Shown here piece after piece: positions 5,090 through 10,353 of a stretch of DNA of 10,353 bases; positions within the stretch are counted from its first letter, which is position 1, and every line of letters begins with the position of its first letter. The notes below the pieces were generated by a model. The model made no database searches. It worked only from the letters and a program-made list of their open reading frames with translations, and was not told where the DNA came from. The position numbers and the translations under genes were made by a program. This DNA comes from Frankiaceae bacterium (GTDB taxonomy: Bacteria > Actinomycetota > Actinomycetes > Mycobacteriales > SCTD01): NCBI GenBank assembly GCA_947479995.1, contig CANKBT010000089.1, positions 1 to 10,353 of the forward strand, given 5' to 3'.

Positions 5090-6457
5090 ATGCCCCTGTC
5101 CCGACGCGACCTGCTGACCCGCGGCGGCGCCGCCGGCCTCGGCATCGTGCTCGCCGGCTCGACCGACGTCGTCTTCGGCCGCACCGCCGGCGCCGCGCCC
5201 GTCAACCCCGCCAGCCGCGGCGCGCAGCTGGTGCCGGACCCGAAGGGCGTCCTCGACCTGCCCCGCGGCTTCCGCTACACGGTGCTGTCGGAGGCCGGCC
5301 AGCCGCTCAAGAGCGGCGGCGGCGCCGTGCCCGGCAAGCACGACGGCATGTCGACGTTCCGCCGCGGCACCGACACCTTCCTCGTGCGCAACCACGAGCA
5401 GGGCAGCGACGCGGAGTTCCCCGTCGTCGCGCCGGCGTCGCACACGTACGACCCGAGCGCCAAGGGCGGCTGCAGCACGCTGCAGGTCGACGCGAAGGGC
5501 CAGCTGGTCGCCGAGCGCGTCAGCCTGGGCGGCACGGCGGTCAACTGCGCCGGCGGCCCGACGCCGTGGGGCACCTGGCTGACCTGCGAGGAGACCGAGA
5601 CGAACTCGGCGCTCAAGACGCACGGCTGGGTCTTCGAGGTCGACCCGCTCGACGAGGACCGCAACGCCGAGCCGACCCCGCTCACCGGGCTCGGCCGCTA
5701 CCCGCACGAGGCCGTCGCCGTCGACCCCGTGACCGGCTACCTCTACCTCACCGAGGACGCCTCCGGCCCGCTCGGCCTGTTCTACCGCTTCCGCCCGAAC
5801 AGCCCGCTCGGCGGCTACGGCAGCCTGCGCGACGGCGGCACGCTCGAGGCGATGTGGGTGCCCGGCCTGGCCAGCGACGACCTGTCGTCCGTCGTCGAGC
5901 CCGGCACCGTCTTCGGCGACGTGCAGTGGGTGCCGGTGCCGGACCCGCTCGCCACGACGGTGAGCACGCGCAAGCAGTTCCGCTACGCGGCGAACCCGAC
6001 CGGCCAGCGCATCACCCGCAGCCGCAAGCTCGAGGGCTGCTGGTTCGGCTCCGACGAGGTCTACTTCGTCGCGTCGTACGCCCGCGCCGAGTCGGCCGGC
6101 CGCCACGAGGGCCAGGTGTGGCGCTACGACCCGCGGGCGGGCACCGTCGAGCTGTACCTCCGCTTCGAGCCGGGCGGCCGCTTCGACGGCCCCGACAACA
6201 TCACCGTCAGCCCGTACGGCGGCGGCGTGATCCTCGCCGAGGACGGCGACGGCGAGCAGTACCTCATCGCCGCCGGGCCCGACAAGGGGCAGCAGCCGGT
6301 CGCGTTCGCGCGCAACGCGCTCAACGACAGCGAGTTCGCGGGCGTCACCTACGACGAGCGCATCAAGACGCTGTTCGCCAACATCCAGACGCCGGGCCTC
6401 ACGCTCGCGATCACCGGCCCGTTCGAGCGCTACCTGTCGCCCTACTTCCGCCCCTAG
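5090..6457 (+). CDS. PhoX-like secreted phosphatase (DUF839), Tat substrate
   Basis: 455-residue protein of the PhoX/DUF839 family, extracytoplasmic beta-propeller phosphatases that use iron and calcium and release phosphate from esters. The N-terminus has a twin-arginine signal (SRRDLLTRGG at 4-13, hydrophobic stretch to about 23, Ala-rich cleavage region near 33-36), so it should be exported folded. Family blocks in order: KHDGMS (83-88), RNHE (100-103), NCAGGPTPWGTWLTCEE (152-168), RYPHEA (203-208), TED (221-223), EGCWFG (315-320), DGPDNI (366-371), AEDG (383-386) and ANIQTPG (430-436). C153 in NCAGG plausibly corresponds to the iron-ligand Cys of characterised PhoX, and the Glu/Asp of the other blocks to metal ligands. 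The ATG has a good Shine-Dalgarno, GGAGGA at 5079-5084. It is convergent with the next gene, 18 bases apart. Phosphatase activity is inferred from the family; some DUF839 proteins are uncharacterised. Confidence 0.87.
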   Translation: MPLSRRDLLTRGGAAGLGIVLAGSTDVVFGRTAGAAPVNPASRGAQLVPDPKGVLDLPRGFRYTVLSEAGQPLKSGGGAVPGKHDGMSTFRRGTDTFLVRNHEQGSDAEFPVVAPASHTYDPSAKGGCSTLQVDAKGQLVAERVSLGGTAVNCAGGPTPWGTWLTCEETETNSALKTHGWVFEVDPLDEDRNAEPTPLTGLGRYPHEAVAVDPVTGYLYLTEDASGPLGLFYRFRPNSPLGGYGSLRDGGTLEAMWVPGLASDDLSSVVEPGTVFGDVQWVPVPDPLATTVSTRKQFRYAANPTGQRITRSRKLEGCWFGSDEVYFVASYARAESAGRHEGQVWRYDPRAGTVELYLRFEPGGRFDGPDNITVSPYGGGVILAEDGDGEQYLIAAGPDKGQQPVAFARNALNDSEFAGVTYDERIKTLFANIQTPGLTLAITGPFERYLSPYFRP

Positions 6458-6460
6458 GCG

Positions 6461-6472
6461 CGCCCCTGGGCG
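6461..6472. terminator. Small hairpin between convergent genes
   Basis: CGCC at 6461-6464 and GGCG at 6469-6472 can pair around the four bases CCTG, inside the 18-bp gap between the phosphatase and lyase stop codons. Its position suits a bidirectional terminator, but the stem is only 4 bp, there is no T-tract, and such stems are frequent at this GC content. Confidence 0.2.
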
Positions 6473-6475
6473 GCG

Positions 6476-7657
6476 TCACGTCCAGTACAGGACCCGGCAC
6501 TCCGGCAGCCGGGAGGCGAGCTCCGCGGTGAACCAGCCGCGGAGCTCGCCCATGACGTCCTTCGGGTAGACGTGCTTGACCGCGCCGAACTTGCCGCGCT
6601 TGGTCGTGCGCTGCTCCTCGTCCATCTCGAGCTGCGTGCGCGGGTACCACCCGAGCAGCACCTCCTTGCTCCCCGGCGTGAAGCGGTGGGTGATGAGCTC
6701 GGCGGTGAGGTCGACGTCGGGGACGCCGTCGAGGGCGGCCACGACGCCGTCCAGCAGTGCGCCGTACTCCTCCCGCCAGTCGGCGACCGGCATGATCGGC
6801 GCGATCGTCAGGCCCACCGGGTAGCCGGCGAGCGCGAGCCGGCGCAGCGCCGACAGGCGGTCCTCCAGGCGGCTCGTGCCGCCCTCGAAGCGGCGCGTCA
6901 CGGCCGGCGCGTTGACCGACAGGCGCACGCGCGTGCGGCCGGCGTGCGGCAGGTCGAGCAGCGTCGCGACGTCGTCGTACTTGGTGGTGAAGCGCAGCTG
7001 CACGTCGGCCTCCCACGCGCCGAAGTGCTCGACCGCGCGCGACCAGCTGCCGGTCAGGTGCTCGAGCGCCAGCGGGTCGGTGTAGCAGGACGCCTCGAAG
7101 GTCGTGCCCTCCTCGGGGCGGCGCTTCGCGGTGCCCTGGCCGACGTACGGCGCGAGGCCGGCGAGCACGTCGTCGAGGTCGGCGTAGACGCGGGTCACGG
7201 GCGGGCCGGACAGCGAGCCGGCGAGGTAGCAGTACTGGCAGTGCGCGGGGCAGCCCTCGGCGAGGTCGACCCGCCAGTCCGCGCTCGGCGCGATCGGCTG
7301 CAGCTGCCGGCGGCTCGGCGGGCTCACGACGAGCGCCATCGTCGACTTCGCCCGCGCGTACGTCTGCCGGTCGGTCTCGCCGCGCACGCCGGTGAGGCGG
7401 TTGCTGCGCAGGCGCTCGACCTCGATGCCGAGCGCCTCGACGCGGGCCACCACCCGCTGGCCGTGCGCGTGGTCGAGCGCGGCGGGCGTGGCGACGACGC
7501 GCTTGGGCGTCCACCGGTGCGCCGGGCGCGGCGGGGGAGCGAGGTCGGCGAGGTCGCCGGTCGGCACCTGCTCGCCGCTCGCGCTGTGCGGGGCGTCGGG
7601 GTCGTCGAGGGCGAGGGGCAGGCCGAGGTCGACGGGGGCGGAGAGGTGGGGGTGCAC
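6476..7657 (-). CDS. splB: Spore photoproduct lyase-family radical SAM protein
   Basis: 393-residue radical S-adenosylmethionine protein related to spore photoproduct lyase, which reverses the UV lesion 5-thyminyl-5,6-dihydrothymine. The 4Fe-4S motif CPAHCQYCYL (136-145) has the C-x3-C-x2-C spacing. FEASCYTDPLALEHLT (187-202) aligns with the segment of Bacillus SplB that holds the hydrogen-donor Cys, so C191 probably fills that role. LRFTTKYDDV (221-230), RVRLSVNAP (243-251) and the C-terminal KRGKFGAVKHVYPKD (353-367) are also family-typical. Residues 1-45 form a Pro-rich extension. The start is uncertain: the GTG at 7657 is the last in-frame candidate that avoids the divergent DivIVA gene, but it has no clear Shine-Dalgarno. 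No sporulation genes are in view, so the substrate could be the same lesion in vegetative DNA or something else. Confidence 0.85.
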   Translation of the reverse strand: MHPHLSAPVDLGLPLALDDPDAPHSASGEQVPTGDLADLAPPPRPAHRWTPKRVVATPAALDHAHGQRVVARVEALGIEVERLRSNRLTGVRGETDRQTYARAKSTMALVVSPPSRRQLQPIAPSADWRVDLAEGCPAHCQYCYLAGSLSGPPVTRVYADLDDVLAGLAPYVGQGTAKRRPEEGTTFEASCYTDPLALEHLTGSWSRAVEHFGAWEADVQLRFTTKYDDVATLLDLPHAGRTRVRLSVNAPAVTRRFEGGTSRLEDRLSALRRLALAGYPVGLTIAPIMPVADWREEYGALLDGVVAALDGVPDVDLTAELITHRFTPGSKEVLLGWYPRTQLEMDEEQRTTKRGKFGAVKHVYPKDVMGELRGWFTAELASRLPECRVLYWT

Positions 7658-7690
7658 GACAGCGGTGTGCCCGCTGGTGCCCGGGCCACC

Positions 7691-7706
7691 GTGGCAGGCT
7701 CGACCC
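7691..7706 (+). promoter_or_regulatory. Probable leaderless -10 region of the DivIVA-domain gene
   Basis: GTGGCAGGCT (7691-7700) followed by 6 bases and GTG reproduces the arrangement at 3531, differing by one base. It sits in the 49-bp gap between divergent genes, with no Shine-Dalgarno and no obvious -35. I read CAGGCT as a degenerate extended -10 for a leaderless transcript. Confidence 0.4.
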
Positions 7707-8021
7707 GTGCTGGTCACGCTGCTCGGGGTGCTGGGCGCCCTCGCCGTCCTGGGGGTGGCGGCGGTCGTCGCGACCCGCGACGGCGGCGAGCTGGCACCGG
7801 CGCCGCCCGACCGCCCCGACCTGCTGCTGCCCGACGGCCCGCTCGGCGCGGCCGACCTCGAGGCCGTGCGCTTCGGCATGGTGCTGCGCGGCTACCGCAT
7901 GGCCGAGGTCGACGCGGTGCTCGACCGGGCGGGCGACGAGCTCGAGCGGCTGCGCGCCCGGGTGGCCGAGCTGGAGCGCGAGCGGTCGAGTGGCTCTGCG
8001 CCGGAGCCCGCGGGACCATGA
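7707..8021 (+). CDS. Small membrane protein with DivIVA domain
   Basis: 104-residue protein with one N-terminal membrane helix (about 2-22), a Pro/Asp-rich linker (25-45) and a DivIVA-type segment: FGMVLRGYRMAEVDAVLDRA (56-75), running into a short heptad-like coiled coil rich in Leu, Glu and Arg (76-93). The GYRMxEVDxxLD pattern is the signature of the short DivIVA domain, found in proteins that sense membrane curvature or organise polar growth. This form is much shorter than Wag31/DivIVA itself and resembles the small membrane-anchored paralogues seen next to DUF3117 in other actinobacteria (as I recall, Rv1209 in Mycobacterium). The GTG start was chosen because it precedes the membrane helix directly and has the promoter-like motif 6 bases before it. 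The stop lies four bases before the SRPBCC start. Its precise role is unknown. Confidence 0.82.
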   Translation: MLVTLLGVLGALAVLGVAAVVATRDGGELAPAPPDRPDLLLPDGPLGAADLEAVRFGMVLRGYRMAEVDAVLDRAGDELERLRARVAELERERSSGSAPEPAGP

Positions 8022-8025
8022 CGGC
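8014..8025 (+). promoter_or_regulatory. Possible leaderless -10 region of the SRPBCC gene
   Basis: GACCAT (8014-8019) stands exactly 6 bases before the ATG at 8026 and shares the second-position A and sixth-position T of the hexamers at 3535 and 7695. No Shine-Dalgarno is close to this start. Translational coupling to the DivIVA gene, whose stop ends at 8021, is the alternative explanation. Confidence 0.25.
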
Positions 8026-8496
8026 ATGACCGTCGCGCTCTCGATCACCGTCCCCGTCGCCGCGCCCGCCGCCGAGGTCTTCGCCGCCGCGACCGACTGG
8101 CCCGGCCAGGGCGAGTGGATGCTCGGCACCACCGTCGAGGCCACCGCGCAGGGCGGCGTCGGCGTGGGCGGCGGCATCTCGGCCTTCACCGGCGTCGGCC
8201 GGCTCGGCTTCCTCGACACCATGGTCATCACGCGCTGGGAGCCCCCGGTGCGCTGCGACGTGCTGCACACCGGCCGGGTCGTGCGCGGCACCGGCGTCTT
8301 CGAGGTGCGCCCCACCGGCCCGGCGACGTCGGACTTCGTGTGGAGCGAGGAGCTCGACCTCCCGCTCGGCGCCCTGGGCCGGGCCGGCTGGGTGCTCGTG
8401 CGCCCCGGCTTCGCGCTCGGCGTGAGGCTGTCGCTGCGCCGCTTCGCGCGCTGGGTCGAGGCCGGTCGCCCGGTCGCCGGCCGGCAGTCGGCCTGA
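8026..8496 (+). CDS. SRPBCC-fold (polyketide cyclase/dehydrase-like) protein
   Basis: 156-residue protein of the SRPBCC/START-like superfamily, which forms a helix-grip barrel with a hydrophobic ligand pocket. The N-terminal pattern SITVPVAAPAAEVFAAATDWPGQGEWM (6-32) gives the first strand, the 'ApaaeVfa' helix and the DWP-W turn typical of this fold. A Gly-rich loop (43-50), alternating strands (VITRWEPPVRCDVLH, GTGVFEVRP, SDFVWSEEL) and a long C-terminal amphipathic helix (RLSLRRFARWVEA, 133-145) complete it. Ligand and reaction cannot be read from sequence. I took the ATG at 8026 because the in-frame GTG at 7990 would prepend 12 charged residues overlapping the DivIVA gene. Context: between a DivIVA-domain gene and DUF3117, probably co-transcribed with the former. 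Confidence 0.78.
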   Translation: MTVALSITVPVAAPAAEVFAAATDWPGQGEWMLGTTVEATAQGGVGVGGGISAFTGVGRLGFLDTMVITRWEPPVRCDVLHTGRVVRGTGVFEVRPTGPATSDFVWSEELDLPLGALGRAGWVLVRPGFALGVRLSLRRFARWVEAGRPVAGRQSA

Positions 8497-8539
8497 CCCC
8501 GCTTCCCGCCGGAGCGCGCGTAGGGGAGGATGGTCCCCG

Positions 8540-8567
8540 ACGTCCCGGTCCCGCACCGGGCCGACGT
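8540..8567 (+). other. Inverted repeat in the leader of the DUF3117 gene
   Basis: CCCGGT (8544-8549) and ACCGGG (8555-8560) form a 6-bp stem with a 5-base loop. ACGT on each side (8540-8543 and 8564-8567) can extend it past a 3-base bulge. It lies in the 110-bp gap between the SRPBCC and DUF3117 genes, 39 bases before the DUF3117 start, after a promoter-like TAGGGGAGGATGG at 8521-8533. It could be a leader hairpin of the small gene or a terminator for the gene before it; no T-tract follows. Confidence 0.35.
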
Positions 8568-8606
8568 GACCTGCACCAGCACGCACGACACCAGGAGGTT
8601 GGTCGG

Positions 8607-8774
8607 ATGGCGGCCATGAAGCCGCGTACGGGCGACGGGCCCCTCGAGGTCACCAAGGAGGGGCGCGGCATCGTCATGCGCGTCCCGCTCGAGGGCGGTG
8701 GACGCCTCGTCGTGGAGCTCAACGCCGAGGAGGCGGACAGCCTGGGCGACGCGCTCAAGGCCGTCGTCTCCTAG
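8607..8774 (+). CDS. DUF3117 small conserved actinobacterial protein
   Basis: 55-residue protein matching the DUF3117 family almost end to end: MAAMKPRTGDGPLEVTKEGR at the start, then IVMRVPLEGGGRLVVELNAE and a C-terminal helix ending in GDALKAVVS. The family is nearly confined to Actinomycetota and has no established function; Rv1211 of Mycobacterium is, as I recall, a member. The sequence suggests a small beta-rich body (IVMRVPL, RLVVEL) followed by one helix (45-54). The ATG at 8607 is supported by a strong Shine-Dalgarno, AGGAGG (8593-8598), 8 bases upstream, and by the conserved MAAMKPR start. It has its own upstream gap and a strong hairpin downstream, so it is probably a single-gene transcription unit. 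Confidence 0.93.
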   Translation: MAAMKPRTGDGPLEVTKEGRGIVMRVPLEGGGRLVVELNAEEADSLGDALKAVVS

Positions 8775-8805
8775 CGCACCACCCCGCGCCACCCAGAACG
8801 CCCGC

Positions 8806-8837
8806 ACCGGCCGGTCACCCTCGGGTGGCCGGCCGGT
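8806..8837 (+). terminator. Strong hairpin after the DUF3117 gene
   Basis: ACCGGCCGGTCACCC (8806-8820) pairs with GGGTGGCCGGCCGGT (8823-8837): 15 bp with one G-U wobble and a 2-base TC gap, or 14 bp closing a CTCG tetraloop. It starts 32 bases past the DUF3117 stop and ends 23 bases before pepA. There is no T-tract, as usual for actinobacterial terminator hairpins. The pepA Shine-Dalgarno begins 12 bases beyond it, so read-through transcripts would carry it in the pepA leader. Confidence 0.65.
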
Positions 8838-8860
8838 CCCCGCTCCCCGAGGAGACCGCG

Positions 8861-10353
8861 TTGGCGCGTCGTCGCCGCACCCCCGGCCTGCCCGACGGCC
8901 GCAGCCCCGGCGAGGGGCTGCCGCTCGTCACCCTCGCCACCGGCGCGCCCGAGGCCGGTGGCGTGCTCGCGCTGCCCGTCCGCGCGACCGACGACGGCCC
9001 GCGCCGCACCCGCGACGACGACCCCGGCGAGGTCGCGGCCGACGTCGCCTCAGCGCTCGCCGCCGAGCAGGCGAAGGGCGAGCCGGCCGAGCTGACCAGC
9101 GTGCCCGGCGACCCGCGCTGGGAGCGCGTCGTCGCCTTCGGCGTGGGCGCCGCCCCGACCGCGGCCGACCTGCGCCGCGCCGGCGCGGCCCTCGCCCGCC
9201 GGGCGCGGACGTCGACCGCGCTCGTCGTCGACCTGCGCGGCTCCGGGCTCGACGTCGGCCCGCTCGCCGAGGCCGTCGTGCTCGCGTCGTACGGGTTCGC
9301 GCTCGGCGAGGCGGCGCCCCGCGCGCTGCAGCAGGTCGTGCTCGTCGTCGACGACGCCGAGGCGGCCGCCCCGGCGCTGGCCCGCGCGCTCGTCGCCGCG
9401 CACGCGACCGCGGCGGCGCGCGACCTCGTCAACACCCCGCCCGCCGAGAAGAGCCCGGCCTGGCTCGCCGACCGCGCGGTGCAGCTGCTCGACGACCTCG
9501 ACGGCGTCAGCGTGCGCGTGCGCGACGAGCGGGCGCTCGCGGCCGAGGGCTTCGGCGGCCTGCTCGGCGTCGGCCAGGGCGCCGTGCGCCCCCCGCGGCT
9601 CGTGGAGGCGGCGTACGACGGGGGCAGCGGCCCGCACGTCGTGCTCGTCGGCAAGGGCATCACGTTCGACTCCGGCGGCCTGTCGCTCAAGCGCGGCGAC
9701 GGCATGGTCACCATGAAGATGGACATGGGCGGCGGCGCGGCCGTGCTCGGCGCCCTGCGCGCGGCCGCCGAGCTGCGCCTGCCGCTGCGCGTCACCGCGC
9801 TCGTCGCGGCGGCCGAGAACATGCCGAGCGGCACCGCGCAGCGCCCCGGCGACGTGCTCACGCAGTACGGCGGCCGCACGGTCGAGGTGCTCAACACCGA
9901 CGCCGAGGGGCGGCTCGTGCTCGCCGACGCGCTCGCGTACGCCGACGCCGTGCTGGAGCCCGACGCGCTCGTCGACGTCGCCACGCTCACCGGCGCCATG
10001 CCGGTCGCGCTCGGCAAGCGGCACGCCGGCCTGTTCTGCAGCGACGACGCGCTCGCCGCGCGCCTGGAGGCCGCGGCCGCCGACACCGGCGAGAAGGTGT
10101 GGCGGATGCCGCTCGTCGACGACTACCGGCACGCGCTCGACAGCACCGTCGCCGACCTGCGCAACATCGGCGACCCGCGCCGCAAGCTGCAGGGCGGCTC
10201 GATCACCGCGGCGCTGTTCCTGCGCGAGTTCACCGGCGGCCGCCCGTGGGCGCACCTCGACATCGCCGGGCCGGCGTGGTCCGGCGGCGACGAGGACGAG
10301 CGCACCAAGGGCGGCACCGGCTACGGCGTGCGCCTGCTCACCGCGTTCCTCGC
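8861..10353 (+). CDS. pepA: Leucyl aminopeptidase PepA (M17), 3' end outside window
   Basis: Cytosolic two-metal aminopeptidase removing N-terminal residues from peptides; 497 codons are in the window without a stop. The N-terminal alpha/beta domain spans about 1-175 and the catalytic domain begins near AARDLVNTPPAEKSP (about 184-198). Active-site residues are all present: K265 and D270 in VGKGITFDSGG, K277, D288 in KMDMGGG, D347 and E349 in NTDAEGRL, and the catalytic R351. They match E. coli PepA at a constant offset of about five. ENMPSGTAQRPGD, DVATLTGA and the C-terminal AHLDIAGPAW blocks are also intact. The last residues read (GYGVRLLTAFL) are the usual end of the family, so only a few codons are missing. 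I infer a TTG start at 8861 from GAGGAG (8849-8854) six bases upstream; later in-frame starts would cut into the N-terminal domain. Confidence 0.94.
   Translation, partial: MARRRRTPGLPDGRSPGEGLPLVTLATGAPEAGGVLALPVRATDDGPRRTRDDDPGEVAADVASALAAEQAKGEPAELTSVPGDPRWERVVAFGVGAAPTAADLRRAGAALARRARTSTALVVDLRGSGLDVGPLAEAVVLASYGFALGEAAPRALQQVVLVVDDAEAAAPALARALVAAHATAAARDLVNTPPAEKSPAWLADRAVQLLDDLDGVSVRVRDERALAAEGFGGLLGVGQGAVRPPRLVEAAYDGGSGPHVVLVGKGITFDSGGLSLKRGDGMVTMKMDMGGGAAVLGALRAAAELRLPLRVTALVAAAENMPSGTAQRPGDVLTQYGGRTVEVLNTDAEGRLVLADALAYADAVLEPDALVDVATLTGAMPVALGKRHAGLFCSDDALAARLEAAAADTGEKVWRMPLVDDYRHALDSTVADLRNIGDPRRKLQGGSITAALFLREFTGGRPWAHLDIAGPAWSGGDEDERTKGGTGYGVRLLTAFL

Noticed and set aside
6411..8807. 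798-residue minus-strand frame across the lyase, DivIVA, SRPBCC and DUF3117 genes
   Set aside because: It runs antisense or out of frame to four recognisable genes and has no domain; long spurious frames are expected at this GC content.
8815..10255. Two long minus-strand frames opposite pepA
   Set aside because: They are Ser/Ala/Arg-rich or Arg/Gly-rich antisense shadows. The plus strand encodes every M17 catalytic residue.

Overview
The window is very GC-rich. Its genes have strong third-position G/C bias, frequent GTG and TTG starts, tight 1-4 nt gene overlaps, and gene content (Zur-type Fur protein, DUF3117, a DivIVA-domain membrane protein, paired LOG proteins) typical of Actinomycetota. 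I cannot name the genus. There are no RNA genes, insertion sequences or phage genes. Nearly everything looks like chromosomal housekeeping; the exception is the tandem-repeat tract at the left edge.

Layout. Positions 1-550 hold no credible gene. They contain a tandem array of imperfect 85/103-bp units, each with a 49-bp core bounded by invariant inverted arms, then a hairpin just past the end of zur. Positions 551-3457 (minus strand) are a four-gene zinc operon, znuA-znuC-znuB-zur, in which each junction overlaps. Its promoter carries a perfect 15-bp palindrome (3479-3493), a very likely Zur operator that overlaps a consensus -35 box. The 3458-3546 gap separates it from a divergent pair of LOG-family genes (3547-4979). 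A Tat-exported PhoX/DUF839-type phosphatase gene follows (5090-6457), preceded by a possible PHO-box-like direct repeat. It converges on a minus-strand radical-SAM gene of the spore photoproduct lyase family (6476-7657). Divergent from that run a DivIVA-domain membrane protein (7707-8021), an SRPBCC-fold protein (8026-8496), the 55-residue DUF3117 protein (8607-8774) with a strong hairpin after it, and pepA (leucyl aminopeptidase), which runs off the right end.

How the parts work together. The zinc operon is a self-contained homeostasis unit: lipoprotein receptor, ATPase, permease and the Zn-sensing repressor under one operator, so zur should repress itself together with the importer. The LOG / DivIVA / DUF3117 content resembles, as I recall it, the mycobacterial Rv1205-Rv1211 neighbourhood, here interrupted by the phosphatase and lyase genes. 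Several genes (znuA, the first LOG gene, the DivIVA gene, perhaps the SRPBCC gene) lack a Shine-Dalgarno and have a -10-like hexamer 6-7 nt before the start codon, suggesting leaderless transcripts. Genes such as the phosphatase, DUF3117 and pepA have clear Shine-Dalgarno sequences.

The least explained element is the repeat array at 1-496. Its unit lengths are not multiples of three and its arms are conserved while loops drift, which suggests a structured non-coding element or minisatellite.
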